A DNA stretch of 64,000 nucleotides. Origin: Pseudomonas sputi (lineage in GTDB: Bacteria > Pseudomonadota > Gammaproteobacteria > Pseudomonadales > Pseudomonadaceae). Shown piece after piece: positions 49,576 to 58,196 of the stretch. The position numbers and the translations under genes are program-made. The stretch spans positions 186,001 to 250,000 of the forward strand of contig NZ_BQHI01000002.1 in the NCBI RefSeq assembly GCF_021603585.1. The letters are read 5' to 3'. Under the pieces are notes generated by a model, which worked only from the letters and a program-made list of their open reading frames with translations, searched no databases and had not been told where the DNA came from. Within the stretch, counting starts at the first letter, position 1. Each line of letters opens with the position of its first letter.

Positions 49576-51540
49576 ATGATTTCGGCCGTGCAAGGACGTT
49601 TTGCCAACCTCGGTATGGCAAAAAAACTGGGTATCGGGTTTGTGCTGGTGTTGTTGCTGACCGCACTGGTGGCGGCCATCGGCGTCTGGTCCCTGCAAAC
49701 CATCAGTCAGCGCTTCGACGGCCTCAAGCAGATGTCATCGCTCAACAGCGGTTTGCTCAAGGTGCGTCTGCTGGAGCAGGACTACGCCTTGCACGGCAAC
49801 CCGAAAACCGTCGATGCCTTGCATGAAGGTGTCGACGGCCTGATCGTCATGGCCAATGGGCTCAAGGCGCAATCGTCGGCGAATGTATCGGTGATGAGCG
49901 ACGTCGAGCAGTCACTGATTGCCTATCGCAAGGCGTTCGATGAATTTGTCTCGTTGTCCCAGGCCAAGGACCTGGCGCTGGAAATGGCCAGTTGGTCGGT
50001 GTCCAGTGTTGCCAACAATCTCGATGTATTGCAGGCCGGTCTGGCTGACGACGGCGCTTACACCCTGAAAGACAGCGAGGGCAAGGACGGGGCGCAATTC
50101 ATCGAGCAGGCCGGTCAGGTCAACCAGGTCTCACGCTTGATGTTGCAGGCGATGAATGAAGCGCGGGTACGCCTGGATCAAAGCCGCAAGGGTGATGACA
50201 GCGCAGGCCAGGGCAATATCGAGCAGGCCGCTCAGGCTCAGGTTCAGGCCGAACAGCTCAAATCCACAGTCAAGGACGAGGGTTACCTGACGGTGCTCAA
50301 TGAAGTGTCCGGGCACATTGCCGGGTTCAGCGACAAGCTGGCCGAGTACACCGGATTGTTGGCCCAGGAAAAGACTGTCTATCAACAGTTGCACCAGCGG
50401 GCCGACGAAGTCGTGGCGCGGGTCGATCAGGCGTATGTCGCGCAAGACGGCGCCATGCAGGGCGAACTGAAAAAGAATTCGGTTTTGATCATTGGCTCAT
50501 CGGCGCTGGCGTTGCTGGTCGGGCTGATTGCGGCGTGGGTGATTACCCGGCTGATCGTTGCACCGTTGCGCAGCGTGATTCATGTGGCGCAACAGATTGC
50601 GGCCGGTGATCTGAGTGCAACGATCGAGGTCTCCCGCCGTGACGAAATCGGCCAATTGATGCTGGCCATGCGGCAGATGGGCGCGGGGCTGAGCTCGATT
50701 GTCAGCGGGTTGCAGGCGGGTATCGAACAGTTGGCCAGTTCGGCGCAATCGCTGTCGGCGGTGACCGAGCAGACCAACCTTGAGGTCAGCAGCCAGAAAG
50801 AGGAAACCGAACAGGTCGCCACGGCGATGAACCAGATGACCGCCACCGTTCACGATGTGGCGCGTAACGCCGAGGAAGCGGCGCTCGCAGCGCAGACCGC
50901 TGATGGCAAGGTCGAAAGCGGTCAGCAGGTGGTGCGTCAGAGCATGGCGCGGATCGAGCAACTGGCCGATTCGGCGACCTCGGCCAGTTCGAGCATCGAA
51001 AGCCTCAGTGCGCAAATCCAGAACATCGGCACGGTGCTGGAGGTGATCAAGAGTGTCGCCGAGCAGACCAACCTGCTGGCGCTCAACGCGGCGATTGAAG
51101 CGGCGCGGGCGGGCGAGCAGGGCAGGGGCTTTGCGGTGGTCGCCGATGAAGTGCGGGCGCTGGCCCGGCGCACGCAGCAGTCAACCGAAGAAATCGAGCG
51201 GCTGGTCAGCGCCTTGCGCTCGGCGGCGCATTCGTCGGTGCAGCAGATTCAGAGCAGTGGCGAACTGGTGAAGCTGGCGGTGAGTGATGCGTTGCAGACG
51301 GAAAGTGCGCTGGGGAGTATTGCGGCGGCGGTTTCGTTGATTCAGCAGATGAACCAGCAGATTGCGGCGGCGGCCGAGGAGCAGAGTTCGGTGGCCGAGG
51401 AGATTAATCGCAGTGTGACGAGTATTCGGGCGAGTGCGGATCAGTCTTCTATTGCCATGCGTGGGAATGCGGCTTCGAGTGTTGAGCTGGCGCAGTTGGG
51501 GAGTGAGTTGCGGGGGATGGTGGGGCACTTTCGGCTTTGA
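49576..51540 (+). CDS. Methyl-accepting chemotaxis protein with HBM-type sensor
   Basis: A 654-residue transmembrane chemoreceptor with TM1 at about residues 18-38, a long all-helical periplasmic domain of about 260 residues (the helical bimodular type, typical of organic acid receptors), TM2 at about 301-323, and HAMP. The signalling domain has the conserved hairpin [20 protein letters not shown] at about 497-516. The ATG at 49576 follows AGGGGA; a Met 13 codons later is an alternative. No C-terminal CheR-binding pentapeptide is seen. The last 60 codons shift toward G/T-rich codons just before a long repeat. Confidence 0.88.
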   Translation: MISAVQGRFANLGMAKKLGIGFVLVLLLTALVAAIGVWSLQTISQRFDGLKQMSSLNSGLLKVRLLEQDYALHGNPKTVDALHEGVDGLIVMANGLKAQSSANVSVMSDVEQSLIAYRKAFDEFVSLSQAKDLALEMASWSVSSVANNLDVLQAGLADDGAYTLKDSEGKDGAQFIEQAGQVNQVSRLMLQAMNEARVRLDQSRKGDDSAGQGNIEQAAQAQVQAEQLKSTVKDEGYLTVLNEVSGHIAGFSDKLAEYTGLLAQEKTVYQQLHQRADEVVARVDQAYVAQDGAMQGELKKNSVLIIGSSALALLVGLIAAWVITRLIVAPLRSVIHVAQQIAAGDLSATIEVSRRDEIGQLMLAMRQMGAGLSSIVSGLQAGIEQLASSAQSLSAVTEQTNLEVSSQKEETEQVATAMNQMTATVHDVARNAEEAALAAQTADGKVESGQQVVRQSMARIEQLADSATSASSSIESLSAQIQNIGTVLEVIKSVAEQTNLLALNAAIEAARAGEQGRGFAVVADEVRALARRTQQSTEEIERLVSALRSAAHSSVQQIQSSGELVKLAVSDALQTESALGSIAAAVSLIQQMNQQIAAAAEEQSSVAEEINRSVTSIRASADQSSIAMRGNAASSVELAQLGSELRGMVGHFRL

Positions 51541-51541
51541 C

Positions 51542-52089
51542 CTTGGCGGCCTTTGGGCCGACCAGGTTCGCGTTTTATTGCGTTCATATCCGTTTCTACG
51601 GGTGCTCCGGCTGGCGGTTTCGCCCTTACGGCGAGTCCCTTTGGCAAACGCCCCAAAGGAACCAAAGGTCTGGGCCCCGGCGTTCGGCCCCTCGCTGGGG
51701 CTCGGGGTTCCTTCGTTCCGGGATTCATCCGGGGGCATCGCCTACGGTTTGCTTCGCTGCACCTCCTCTCGATGCATGCGGCTTCGCCGCACGGTCGCTG
51801 CGCTCCCACCCCCGGATAAATCCCTCCACTCAGCCTTCCGATGGGGCCGGTACGTCAAAAGCGGTACTCAAGCTAACGCTCATTGTGTTGAGTGGTGGGA
51901 AGCCGAAGCCAAAGCAGAAGCAAGAGTAGAAAACGCAGAGGATTCAGACGGTGCAAGGTGCAGCAGAGTGAGTTGGGTTGCATGCGTTTCAAAACCCGAG
52001 TGCGACTCGGTCTTTCACGTCGGCGTACCTCTCCCTCACCCTAGCCCTCTCCCTCCGGGAGAGGGCTAGGGTGAGGGAGAGCTTTTGAT
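51542..52089 (+). repeat. Long dispersed intergenic repeat, copy 2
   Basis: Similar over its length to 41642-42209, starting two bases after the chemoreceptor stop. The central block (about 51695-51890) is nearly identical to copy 1. It ends in an intact 25-bp hairpin that is degenerate in copy 1. It fills most of the 607-bp gap before the next gene, and no conserved coding frame is seen. Confidence 0.88.
52029..52081. repeat. Perfect 25-bp inverted repeat (hairpin) at the end of long repeat copy 2
   Basis: Left arm 52029-52053 starts CTCTCCCTCACCC; right arm 52057-52081 ends GGGTGAGGGAGAG. The arms are perfect complements around TCC. The element is purine-rich on one arm and pyrimidine-rich on the other. 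Copy 1 keeps only part of the right arm (42182-42200). Confidence 0.88.
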
Positions 52090-52104
52090 CTTCTTCTTTC
52101 AGGC

Positions 52105-52130
52105 ATAAAAAAGCCACCTCCCGGTGGCTT
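52105..52130 (-). terminator. Rho-independent terminator of the 52147-52917 gene
   Basis: Stem AAGCCACC / GGTGGCTT with a 4-nt loop and a run of T on the minus strand, 17 bp past the stop. Confidence 0.85.
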
Positions 52131-52146
52131 CTCTCTTTGACTGCAC

Positions 52147-52917
52147 TCAGTCGTAAATCACTTTCTTCTTCCAGTCCGCATCAGCCTCGACATCTTTGAG
52201 GCCGGCAGTCAGTTGGTTTTCTTCGCCTTCGACCGGGGCGATCTTGTCCATGACCTGGGCGTTGGCGCGGGCCAGGAGCTTTTCCAGGTATTGGAGTTGT
52301 TCGGCGTAGATTTGCGGGTCCTGCTGTTTGCGCAGGTATTGCACGCCGCGTTCGAAGGCGAGGCGGGCCTGGCCTGGCTGGTTTTGCTGGAGGGCGTGCT
52401 GGCCGAGGTTGTTGAAGAACTCGATGTGCAGCAGTACGAGGATGTGGCGTACTTCACGGATCCAGTGTTTGGCTTCGTTCGGTGGCAGGAAGCCGTCCTG
52501 GGCGGCGCGGGTGATCTGGCCGTGGAGGGCTTCGAGGAGGAAGCGGACGTCTTTTGCTTTGGCTTCGGTCTGGATCGAGGCCGGCGGGTTGTTGACCGGG
52601 ATCGATTCGCCCTGGGCGACGAGAGCGCTCAGTTCGGTGATGCGGGCCTTGGTGGTGGCGCTGGTTTTTTCCAGGTTCAGCAGGCGCTGACAGACGTTCA
52701 GCTCCAGACGCGTCAGGAGCAGCTTGAGGGCCGGGGTCATGAACTGGCCGGGGAAGGTTTCGGTCAGTTCGCCGCAACGGCGCAGGCGGTCGTTGAGTTC
52801 GACCTTGGTGCGGGCCTTCTCCAGTTTGGTGTTTTCCACCACATGGTTCATGTAGCCAATGGCGATCAAGATTGCGATCCCGGCTATGACTAGCAGGGTG
52901 ATCATGAGTGGTGTCAC
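52147..52917 (-). CDS. Membrane-anchored helical protein of unknown function
   Basis: A 256-residue protein with one N-terminal transmembrane helix (MITLLVIAGIAILIAIGYM) followed by a long, mostly helical cytoplasmic or periplasmic domain. It contains paired-helix, TPR-like segments near the C-terminus (NNLGQHALQQNQPGQARLAFERGVQYL). Family members are often called DNA repair proteins in databases, which nothing in the sequence supports. The GTG at 52917 lies eight bases after GAGG; an ATG four codons later is possible. Confidence 0.72.
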   Translation of the reverse strand: MTPLMITLLVIAGIAILIAIGYMNHVVENTKLEKARTKVELNDRLRRCGELTETFPGQFMTPALKLLLTRLELNVCQRLLNLEKTSATTKARITELSALVAQGESIPVNNPPASIQTEAKAKDVRFLLEALHGQITRAAQDGFLPPNEAKHWIREVRHILVLLHIEFFNNLGQHALQQNQPGQARLAFERGVQYLRKQQDPQIYAEQLQYLEKLLARANAQVMDKIAPVEGEENQLTAGLKDVEADADWKKKVIYD

Positions 52918-53174
52918 CGGTAAGACCTCTTTATAGGGTTCGCGTGCGAGTGTAGTGGCTTGGCATACAGGAGCCTAGCGCCGCTCGACGGGTTTGGATC
53001 GGCGAAGCTGTATCTGTATCGGCCAGGGAGCCGCTTATATAAATGCTGGCCCTTGGGGTGCAGATTGCCATCACCTGTGCCGTGGACTATAACGCCTTGG
53101 CGAGTGTCGGAATATAGGCGTCAATCGCCGGGCGACGCAAAAGCCGGAAACAGCGCGTAAAGGGGGGCGAAGTC

Positions 53175-53240
53175 ATTGATTTAAATAAATTTATATCTGG
53201 GGGTTGACGACCTTTCAATCCATCCATAGAATGCGCGCCA
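53175..53240 (+). promoter_or_regulatory. Strong sigma-70 promoter for the tRNA array
   Basis: -35 TTGACG (53204-53209) and -10 TAGAAT (53227-53232) with 17-bp spacing, an AT-rich UP-like stretch upstream (53175-53198), and a GC-rich discriminator GCGCGCC right after the -10. This combination is typical of rRNA/tRNA promoters under ppGpp control. The stretch from 52918 to here holds nothing else recognisable. Confidence 0.8.
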
Positions 53241-53293
53241 CTTGCAGCGTAAAGCACACAGCGAAACGCGGCAGGGAGTGAATGTTGTAGTGT

Positions 53294-53369
53294 GTCCCCT
53301 TCGTCTAGTGGCCTAGGACACCGCCCTTTCACGGCGGTAACAGGGGTTCGAGTCCCCTAGGGGACGCCA
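53294..53369 (+). tRNA. tRNA-Glu (anticodon TTC), copy 1
   Basis: A 76-nt cloverleaf with acceptor GTCCCCT paired to AGGGGAC, anticodon loop CCTTTCAC (anticodon TTC), T-loop GGTTCGAGTCC and encoded CCA. It is identical to copies 2 and 3. Confidence 0.97.
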
Positions 53370-53371
53370 AT

Positions 53372-53447
<76 letters not shown>

Positions 53448-53551
53448 ATTTTAAACAGCAACGCTTCAGGGCGGTGCTGAGTGAAACCAGAACCTAATCT
53501 TCGGAGGCGGATCTGGACACCGAAACACACACCATGTGTTCCGGGTAGCGT

Positions 53552-53627
53552 GTCCCCTTCGTCTAGTGGCCTAGGACACCGCCCTTTCACGGCGGTAACA
53601 GGGGTTCGAGTCCCCTAGGGGACGCCA
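53552..53627 (+). tRNA. tRNA-Glu (anticodon TTC), copy 2
   Basis: Identical to copy 1. It is separated from the preceding tRNA-Gly by 104 bp of unrelated spacer. Confidence 0.97.
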
Positions 53628-53630
53628 TTT

Positions 53631-53706
<76 letters not shown>

Positions 53707-53714
53707 AATTCAAA

Positions 53715-53745
53715 AAGCGCCGCTTTGCAAAGAGCGGCGTTTTTA
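53715..53745 (+). terminator. Terminator-like hairpin between tRNA pairs 2 and 3
   Basis: Stem CGCCGCT / AGCGGCG with a further pairing TTTG/CAAA in the loop, followed by TTTTT. It lies inside the array, so it must leak, act as a processing signal, or leave pair 3 to another promoter. Confidence 0.7.
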
Positions 53746-53764
53746 TTAGTGAAAGTTGTAGCCT

Positions 53765-53840
53765 GTCCCCTTCGTCTAGTGGCCTAGGACACCGCCCTTT
53801 CACGGCGGTAACAGGGGTTCGAGTCCCCTAGGGGACGCCA
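53765..53840 (+). tRNA. tRNA-Glu (anticodon TTC), copy 3
   Basis: Identical to copies 1 and 2. It lies only 20 bp after the internal terminator-like hairpin. Confidence 0.97.
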
Positions 53841-53842
53841 TT

Positions 53843-53918
<76 letters not shown>

Positions 53919-53925
53919 GATTCAC

Positions 53926-53956
53926 AAAAACGCCGCTCAGTGATGAGCGGCGTTTT
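53926..53956 (+). terminator. Terminator of the tRNA array
   Basis: Stem AAAAACGCCGCTCA / TGAGCGGCGTTTTT with loop GTGA, eight bases after the last tRNA. Its stem core repeats that of the internal hairpin at 53715. Confidence 0.88.
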
Positions 53957-53984
53957 TGTTTGTGCGTTTTTTGTCAGGCAATAG

Positions 53985-54009
53985 AAAAGGACCTCGCGGT
54001 CCTTTTTTT
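53985..54009. terminator. Hairpin between the tRNA array and the M20 peptidase gene
   Basis: Stem AAAAGGACC / GGTCCTTTT with loop TCGC and T-runs on both strands. It probably ends the minus-strand peptidase transcript and backs up the tRNA terminator. Confidence 0.75.
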
Positions 54010-54043
54010 GTGGGCCCGCCAATGTGGCGAGCCCGTTGCGCGA

Positions 54044-55783
54044 TCAGAGTTTCGGCAATTGCCCGATGCGTCCCATCATTTCGGTGACGATCTGCAGGTC
54101 CAACAGGAACTGGTCAACGGTCTTGAATTCGCCATCGGTATGACCGGTGTACTTGACCTCCGGTCGCGCCAGGCCGAATTGCACGCCGTTTGGCAGTTCG
54201 TGCACCGAGGTGGCGCCGGCCGAAGTGCCGAATTCATGCTTCATGCCCAGGTTTTCGGTGGCCACGGCCAACAGTGCCTTGACCCACTCGCCTTCAGGGT
54301 TGCGATACATCGGTTCGGCGATCGAATAGTCGAAGTTGACCGCGACATGGGTTTTCTTGCTCCAGGTCGCCAGTTTGTCGGCGATTTCGCGCTTGAGCAC
54401 TTCCGGCGACTTGCCCTTCGGCACGCGCAGGTTGACCGCGAGTTTGAAGGTTTTGTCGTCCATGCCGACGTAGGTCAGGGAGGTGGTCAGCGGGCCCATG
54501 AAAGCATCGGCGAAACCAACGCCCAGTTTGCTGCCCTTGTAATCCAGGCCCCAGTTGTCGGCGGCGTAACGGGCAGCGTCGGTGATGTGGTTGTGCTTGA
54601 AGGCGATCTTGCCGTCCACGCTGTGGATGAAGTCCAGCATACGGGCAACCGGGTTGACGCCGGATTCCGGCTCGGACGAGTGCGCGGAAACACCGGTAAC
54701 GGTGAGTTTGACGTCGTTGCCATCGACCGTGGCGTTCACTTCGAAATCGCCACCATTGCGCTTGGCGTATTCAGTGCCGGCCTTTTGCAGGCTGGCCGCC
54801 AGCTCGGCAGGTTTGTCAGTCACCAGAGTGGCTACGGAAACCGATGGAATCTGGTTGGTCGCCAGGCCACCGGTCATTGAGGTGATTTCCGCGCCTTTGC
54901 CCTCTGCGTTGCGCTTGGCGAACTTGGCCATGACGGTGCCGTAACCTTTTTCCGCGATCACTACGGGATAGCCGCCGTCCAGTGCCAGGTTGTACTCGGG
55001 CGTCGGGTTGCGTTCGAAGTAGTAGGGAATCGCGTCACCGGTGGTTTCTTCGGTGGTGTCCACCAGCAGTTTGAAATTGCGCGCCAGTGGCAGCTTCTCT
55101 TCCTTGATCACCTTCATGGCATACAGCGTCACGACGATGCCGTTTTTGTCGTCCTCGGTGCCTCGGCCGTACATGCGGTCGCCGATCAGCGTGACCTTGA
55201 ACGGGTCGAGTTTGGTGCCGTCCTTGAGCACCCAGTTTTCCGGCGTTACCGGCACCACGTCGGCGTGAGCATGAATGCCGACGACGTCCTTGCCGCTGCC
55301 GTCGAGGGAGATTTCGTAGACGCGGTTGTCGACGTTGCGATACTTCAGGCCGAAAGACTCAGCCAGATCCTTGATCTTGCCAGCGATCTTGATGAATTCG
55401 GGGTTGTCGTGCTGATCGACACCGTCCTTGCGGAAGGTCGGGATTTCCACCAGTTCGCGCAGGGTTTCCAGGGCGGCTTTGCCGTACTTCACGCGGGTGT
55501 AGAGACCGAGCAGTCGATGAATTTCGTTCTGTTGTTCGACAGTCAGTGTCTTGTTGTCGAGGAAGGCGCTGATGGTCGGGCGCAGATTGTCGATCTTGCT
55601 CAGGTCGTTCTTGGCCAGATCACCGAGAAATGCTCTGAAGTCACTGACCTTTGCCTCATTGAATGTCTTGAGGAGGGTTGCGCTCTGTTGTTCGCTAAGG
55701 TTGGCGTGGGCGGGCAATGTGACGGACGAGAGGCTGGCCAGAATCAGCGTCGACGCGGCCAGTTGCTTGAGTGAAAAATCCAT
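54044..55783 (-). CDS. Exported M20 family dipeptidase / metallopeptidase
   Basis: A 579-residue protein with a Sec signal peptide (LAASTLILASLSSVTLPAHA) and an N-terminal helical region of about 80 residues. The M20 catalytic domain shows HAHADVVPV (metal His/Asp), RGTEDDKNG (bridging Asp) and TTEETTG (catalytic Glu), and has the inserted dimerisation-type domain. It is of the PepV-like branch, so it would cleave dipeptides in the periplasm. The ATG (MDFSLKQ) has AGGA upstream; an ATG four codons earlier sits on the ribosome site. Confidence 0.88.
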   Translation of the reverse strand: MDFSLKQLAASTLILASLSSVTLPAHANLSEQQSATLLKTFNEAKVSDFRAFLGDLAKNDLSKIDNLRPTISAFLDNKTLTVEQQNEIHRLLGLYTRVKYGKAALETLRELVEIPTFRKDGVDQHDNPEFIKIAGKIKDLAESFGLKYRNVDNRVYEISLDGSGKDVVGIHAHADVVPVTPENWVLKDGTKLDPFKVTLIGDRMYGRGTEDDKNGIVVTLYAMKVIKEEKLPLARNFKLLVDTTEETTGDAIPYYFERNPTPEYNLALDGGYPVVIAEKGYGTVMAKFAKRNAEGKGAEITSMTGGLATNQIPSVSVATLVTDKPAELAASLQKAGTEYAKRNGGDFEVNATVDGNDVKLTVTGVSAHSSEPESGVNPVARMLDFIHSVDGKIAFKHNHITDAARYAADNWGLDYKGSKLGVGFADAFMGPLTTSLTYVGMDDKTFKLAVNLRVPKGKSPEVLKREIADKLATWSKKTHVAVNFDYSIAEPMYRNPEGEWVKALLAVATENLGMKHEFGTSAGATSVHELPNGVQFGLARPEVKYTGHTDGEFKTVDQFLLDLQIVTEMMGRIGQLPKL

Positions 55784-55933
55784 TGCTAAGGGCATTCCTT
55801 TGCAGGCGGTGAGAAGGAGTTGTCTGACCGAAGCGTCAGACGGTCTCGCAAACTACCACCACACGAGCGTGCGAGGGGAGTCCCCGAAGTGGGACGCGTC
55901 GCACAAAAATGCAAAAGCGGCGCAGAATCGAAA

Positions 55934-55962
55934 AAGCCCGTCCAGTCTGTCTGGATCGGGCT
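55934..55962 (-). terminator. Rho-independent terminator of the LysE gene
   Basis: Stem AGCCCG-TCCAG / CTGGA-TCGGGCT with a short loop and a T-run on the minus strand, 17 bp past the lysE-like stop. Confidence 0.82.
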
Positions 55963-55978
55963 TCTCCGATCAGCGTAT

Positions 55979-56617
55979 TTACATCGACAACACCAGACGC
56001 CCGGCAAACAGGATCAGAATCACCCCCATGCTGCGCTCGAACCAGTGGCCCATGCGCATGAACAGCACGCGCACTTTACTGCTGGAAAAGAACAGCGCAA
56101 CGATCACGAACCACAACGCATTCACCCCGCACATCCACAACCCGTACAGCGCCTGGATTTGCAGCGGTGTGCTGGCGCTGATGATCGTGGTGAAGATCGC
56201 CAGGAAAAACAGTGTGGCCTTGGGGTTGGTGGCGTTGGTCAGGAAACCGGTGGAAAACGCTTTGAACAGCGATTGTTCAACCAGTGGTTCATCGCTGGTC
56301 TTTTCGCCTTCCATTGTCGTCTTGGGTTTGCTGCGGATCAGGCTGACGCCCAGATAAAGAATGTAAGCACCGCCGACCACTTTGGCGACAGTCAGCAACC
56401 ACGGCGTGGTGTGCATCAGGGCGCCGACGCCCAGCAGGGTGTACAGCACGTGCACGGAAATTCCCGCGCCGATGCCCAGTGCCGTGCAGATGCCGACCAG
56501 TCGGCCGAAGCGCACACTCTGGCGGATGGTCACGGCGAAGTCCGGGCCGGGAGCGACCACGGCCAGAAAGTGAATGGTGGCCAGCGCCAGAAACTCGCCC
56601 AGGTAATTCGATGTCAT
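55979..56617 (-). CDS. LysE/RhtB family amino-acid exporter
   Basis: A 212-residue inner-membrane protein with about six helices and the family signature near the N-terminus (HFLAVVAPGPDFAVTIRQSVRFGR) plus the later NPKATLFFLAIF. Members export amino acids or related metabolites such as homoserine lactone. The start lies one base after the stop of the upstream oxygenase gene, so export is likely linked to that enzyme's product. Confidence 0.88.
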   Translation of the reverse strand: MTSNYLGEFLALATIHFLAVVAPGPDFAVTIRQSVRFGRLVGICTALGIGAGISVHVLYTLLGVGALMHTTPWLLTVAKVVGGAYILYLGVSLIRSKPKTTMEGEKTSDEPLVEQSLFKAFSTGFLTNATNPKATLFFLAIFTTIISASTPLQIQALYGLWMCGVNALWFVIVALFFSSSKVRVLFMRMGHWFERSMGVILILFAGRLVLSM

Positions 56618-56618
56618 T

Positions 56619-57389
56619 TCAGCTCCAGAAAGTCAGGGGTGAAGCGTTGCCGCGATAGCCGACAAAAAACGAAAGGCTCAAGCGCGGATCGGCCACACCC
56701 GGCGTCACCGAGTGCATGCGACGCGAATTGAACATGATGAAATCCCCCGGTTCCGGGCGTATTTCGAGGGCGGGCGGGCCGAGCAGCGCCGGGTCGATGC
56801 CGTAGCTGTCGCCGCGCATTTCGTCGAAGCGGTCCGGGGAAATGTCGTCTTCCCACATCTGCAATGCGCCGCCTTCGGTCGGCATGTTGAGGTAGACGTT
56901 GCAGGCGAACTGCGCCTCCAGACTGCGCGCCTGAAAACTCTCCGGGGCATCCTTGGCGAAGATGTCGTGATGAGCCAGAAAGCACACGCCCGGTTTCACC
57001 ACTCGGGACAGCCCGACGTACATTTTGCGACCGTAGAGGTTTTCCAGATGGGCGCCCGCCGGCCAGGATTCGTCGAGCATGCAACGCAAGGTGTCGACGG
57101 GCGACGAATAGGGCGCGCAGCGGTTACGCAGCTCTGCGATGTTGCTGGCGGCGCGCTCGAAATAATCTTCGATCAGCAACGGCTGGTTTTCCGCCTCGTA
57201 GAACGCCATGCCGATGCGGCCGATGCTGGGGGCGTTGATGTAGCCCTCGAAGCCGGGGGCGAGGATCTTGTCGCCAATCTGGATCGCCTGCGCCTGGGGC
57301 AGAAAGCCTTTGAAGCGGATGGCGAGGACTTCTTCGTTGGCCAGTTTTTTTATGCACGTCTCATCGAGACGCTCGACGTCAAGCATCAT
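56619..57389 (-). CDS. Fe(II)/2-oxoglutarate-dependent oxygenase
   Basis: A 256-residue protein with the iron facial triad HxD...H (His140, Asp142 in FLAHHDIFAKD; His226 in RRMHSVTPG) and the 2OG-binding Arg236 (PRLSLSFF). GDFIMFNSRRMHSVTP is typical of amino-acid or small-molecule hydroxylases. It lies between an AlaX-like editing protein (90-bp gap with a 7-bp hairpin at 57420-57440) and a LysE exporter (1-bp gap). The substrate is unknown; a free amino acid is a reasonable guess. The first of two adjacent ATG codons is used. Confidence 0.85.
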   Translation of the reverse strand: MMLDVERLDETCIKKLANEEVLAIRFKGFLPQAQAIQIGDKILAPGFEGYINAPSIGRIGMAFYEAENQPLLIEDYFERAASNIAELRNRCAPYSSPVDTLRCMLDESWPAGAHLENLYGRKMYVGLSRVVKPGVCFLAHHDIFAKDAPESFQARSLEAQFACNVYLNMPTEGGALQMWEDDISPDRFDEMRGDSYGIDPALLGPPALEIRPEPGDFIMFNSRRMHSVTPGVADPRLSLSFFVGYRGNASPLTFWS

Positions 57390-57479
57390 GGTTTCAGGTC
57401 CATCTATCGAATAGTCAACGGAACCGGCGAACGCGGTTCCCCCGGCGTCGGGCGCTGCATCTGGCAGCGTCCGAAATCC

Positions 57480-58106
57480 TCAATCCACGCTGTAGTGGAC
57501 GGACAGCGTGCCTTTCTTCTGCGAAAGGGACGCGATCGTGACTGTGCCCAAATCCTTCAGGCTGCGTACATGGGTGCCACCGCAGCCATAGGCTGGCAGT
57601 TCACCGAAACCGATTTCCCGCGCGCCTTCGCGCAGGGATGTCAGGCGCGGCAGGTCGTGTTCGATCCATTGCCCGATGCCGTATTGAACGGTTTGCGCAT
57701 CGACCTCCTGAGCCGAATCTCCGGGTTTGAATTGAACCCGGCCCTCGTCCGGCCAGTGGTGCGCCTTGATCGGCATCCAGCCCATGGCCTGGACGAAGTG
57801 GCCGATCAAATGTCCCGCAGAGTGCATGCGGGTGTTGAAGCGGCGGCGCTCTTCGTCGACGCGAATCTGGGTCATGCCCAGTGGCACCGGTTGATCGACG
57901 AAATGAAGGATCCGGTCCGGTTCCTGGACGACGCGCAGCACCTGGCTGTCGCCGATCCAGCCGGTATCACAGGGTTGGCCACCGCCCTGGGGGTGAAAAA
58001 GCGTGGCGCGCAACACAACGGCGAATTCGTTCTCTTGGGGCGTGCAGTCGAGGACTTCCACATTGGCCTTGAGGTCATCACTATGGAAAAAGAGGCGAAG
58101 CGTCAT
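57480..58106 (-). CDS. Alanyl-tRNA editing protein, AlaX-like
   Basis: A 208-residue free-standing editing domain of the threonyl/alanyl-tRNA synthetase second additional domain type. The zinc ligands are His95 and His99 (HSAGH) and Cys175 and His179 (CGGTH). The N-terminal FHPQGGGQPCDTG matches AlaX. Relatives deacylate Ser- or Gly-tRNA(Ala). The ATG (MTLRLFFHS) gives the family length; longer frames upstream run into the lysR-like promoter region. It is divergent from the LysR regulator and upstream of the oxygenase and exporter genes. Confidence 0.86.
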   Translation of the reverse strand: MTLRLFFHSDDLKANVEVLDCTPQENEFAVVLRATLFHPQGGGQPCDTGWIGDSQVLRVVQEPDRILHFVDQPVPLGMTQIRVDEERRRFNTRMHSAGHLIGHFVQAMGWMPIKAHHWPDEGRVQFKPGDSAQEVDAQTVQYGIGQWIEHDLPRLTSLREGAREIGFGELPAYGCGGTHVRSLKDLGTVTIASLSQKKGTLSVHYSVD

Positions 58107-58196
58107 ATTCCATGCCCTTATTAAAGTTTCTTTTTTAATTATATGAATCGTGCAATAACGTGATAATCCGTTCAAACATCAAAGGACTGTTGCGCT

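Noticed and set aside
51434-52069. Plus-strand frame running from the chemoreceptor end through long repeat copy 2
   Set aside because: It overlaps the conserved end of the chemoreceptor in another frame and is not kept in the same frame in copy 1.
41642-52089. The two long repeats as ends of a 10-kb composite transposon
   Set aside because: The region between holds core genes such as pyrF; there is no transposase, and the repeats carry no terminal inverted repeats or target duplications.
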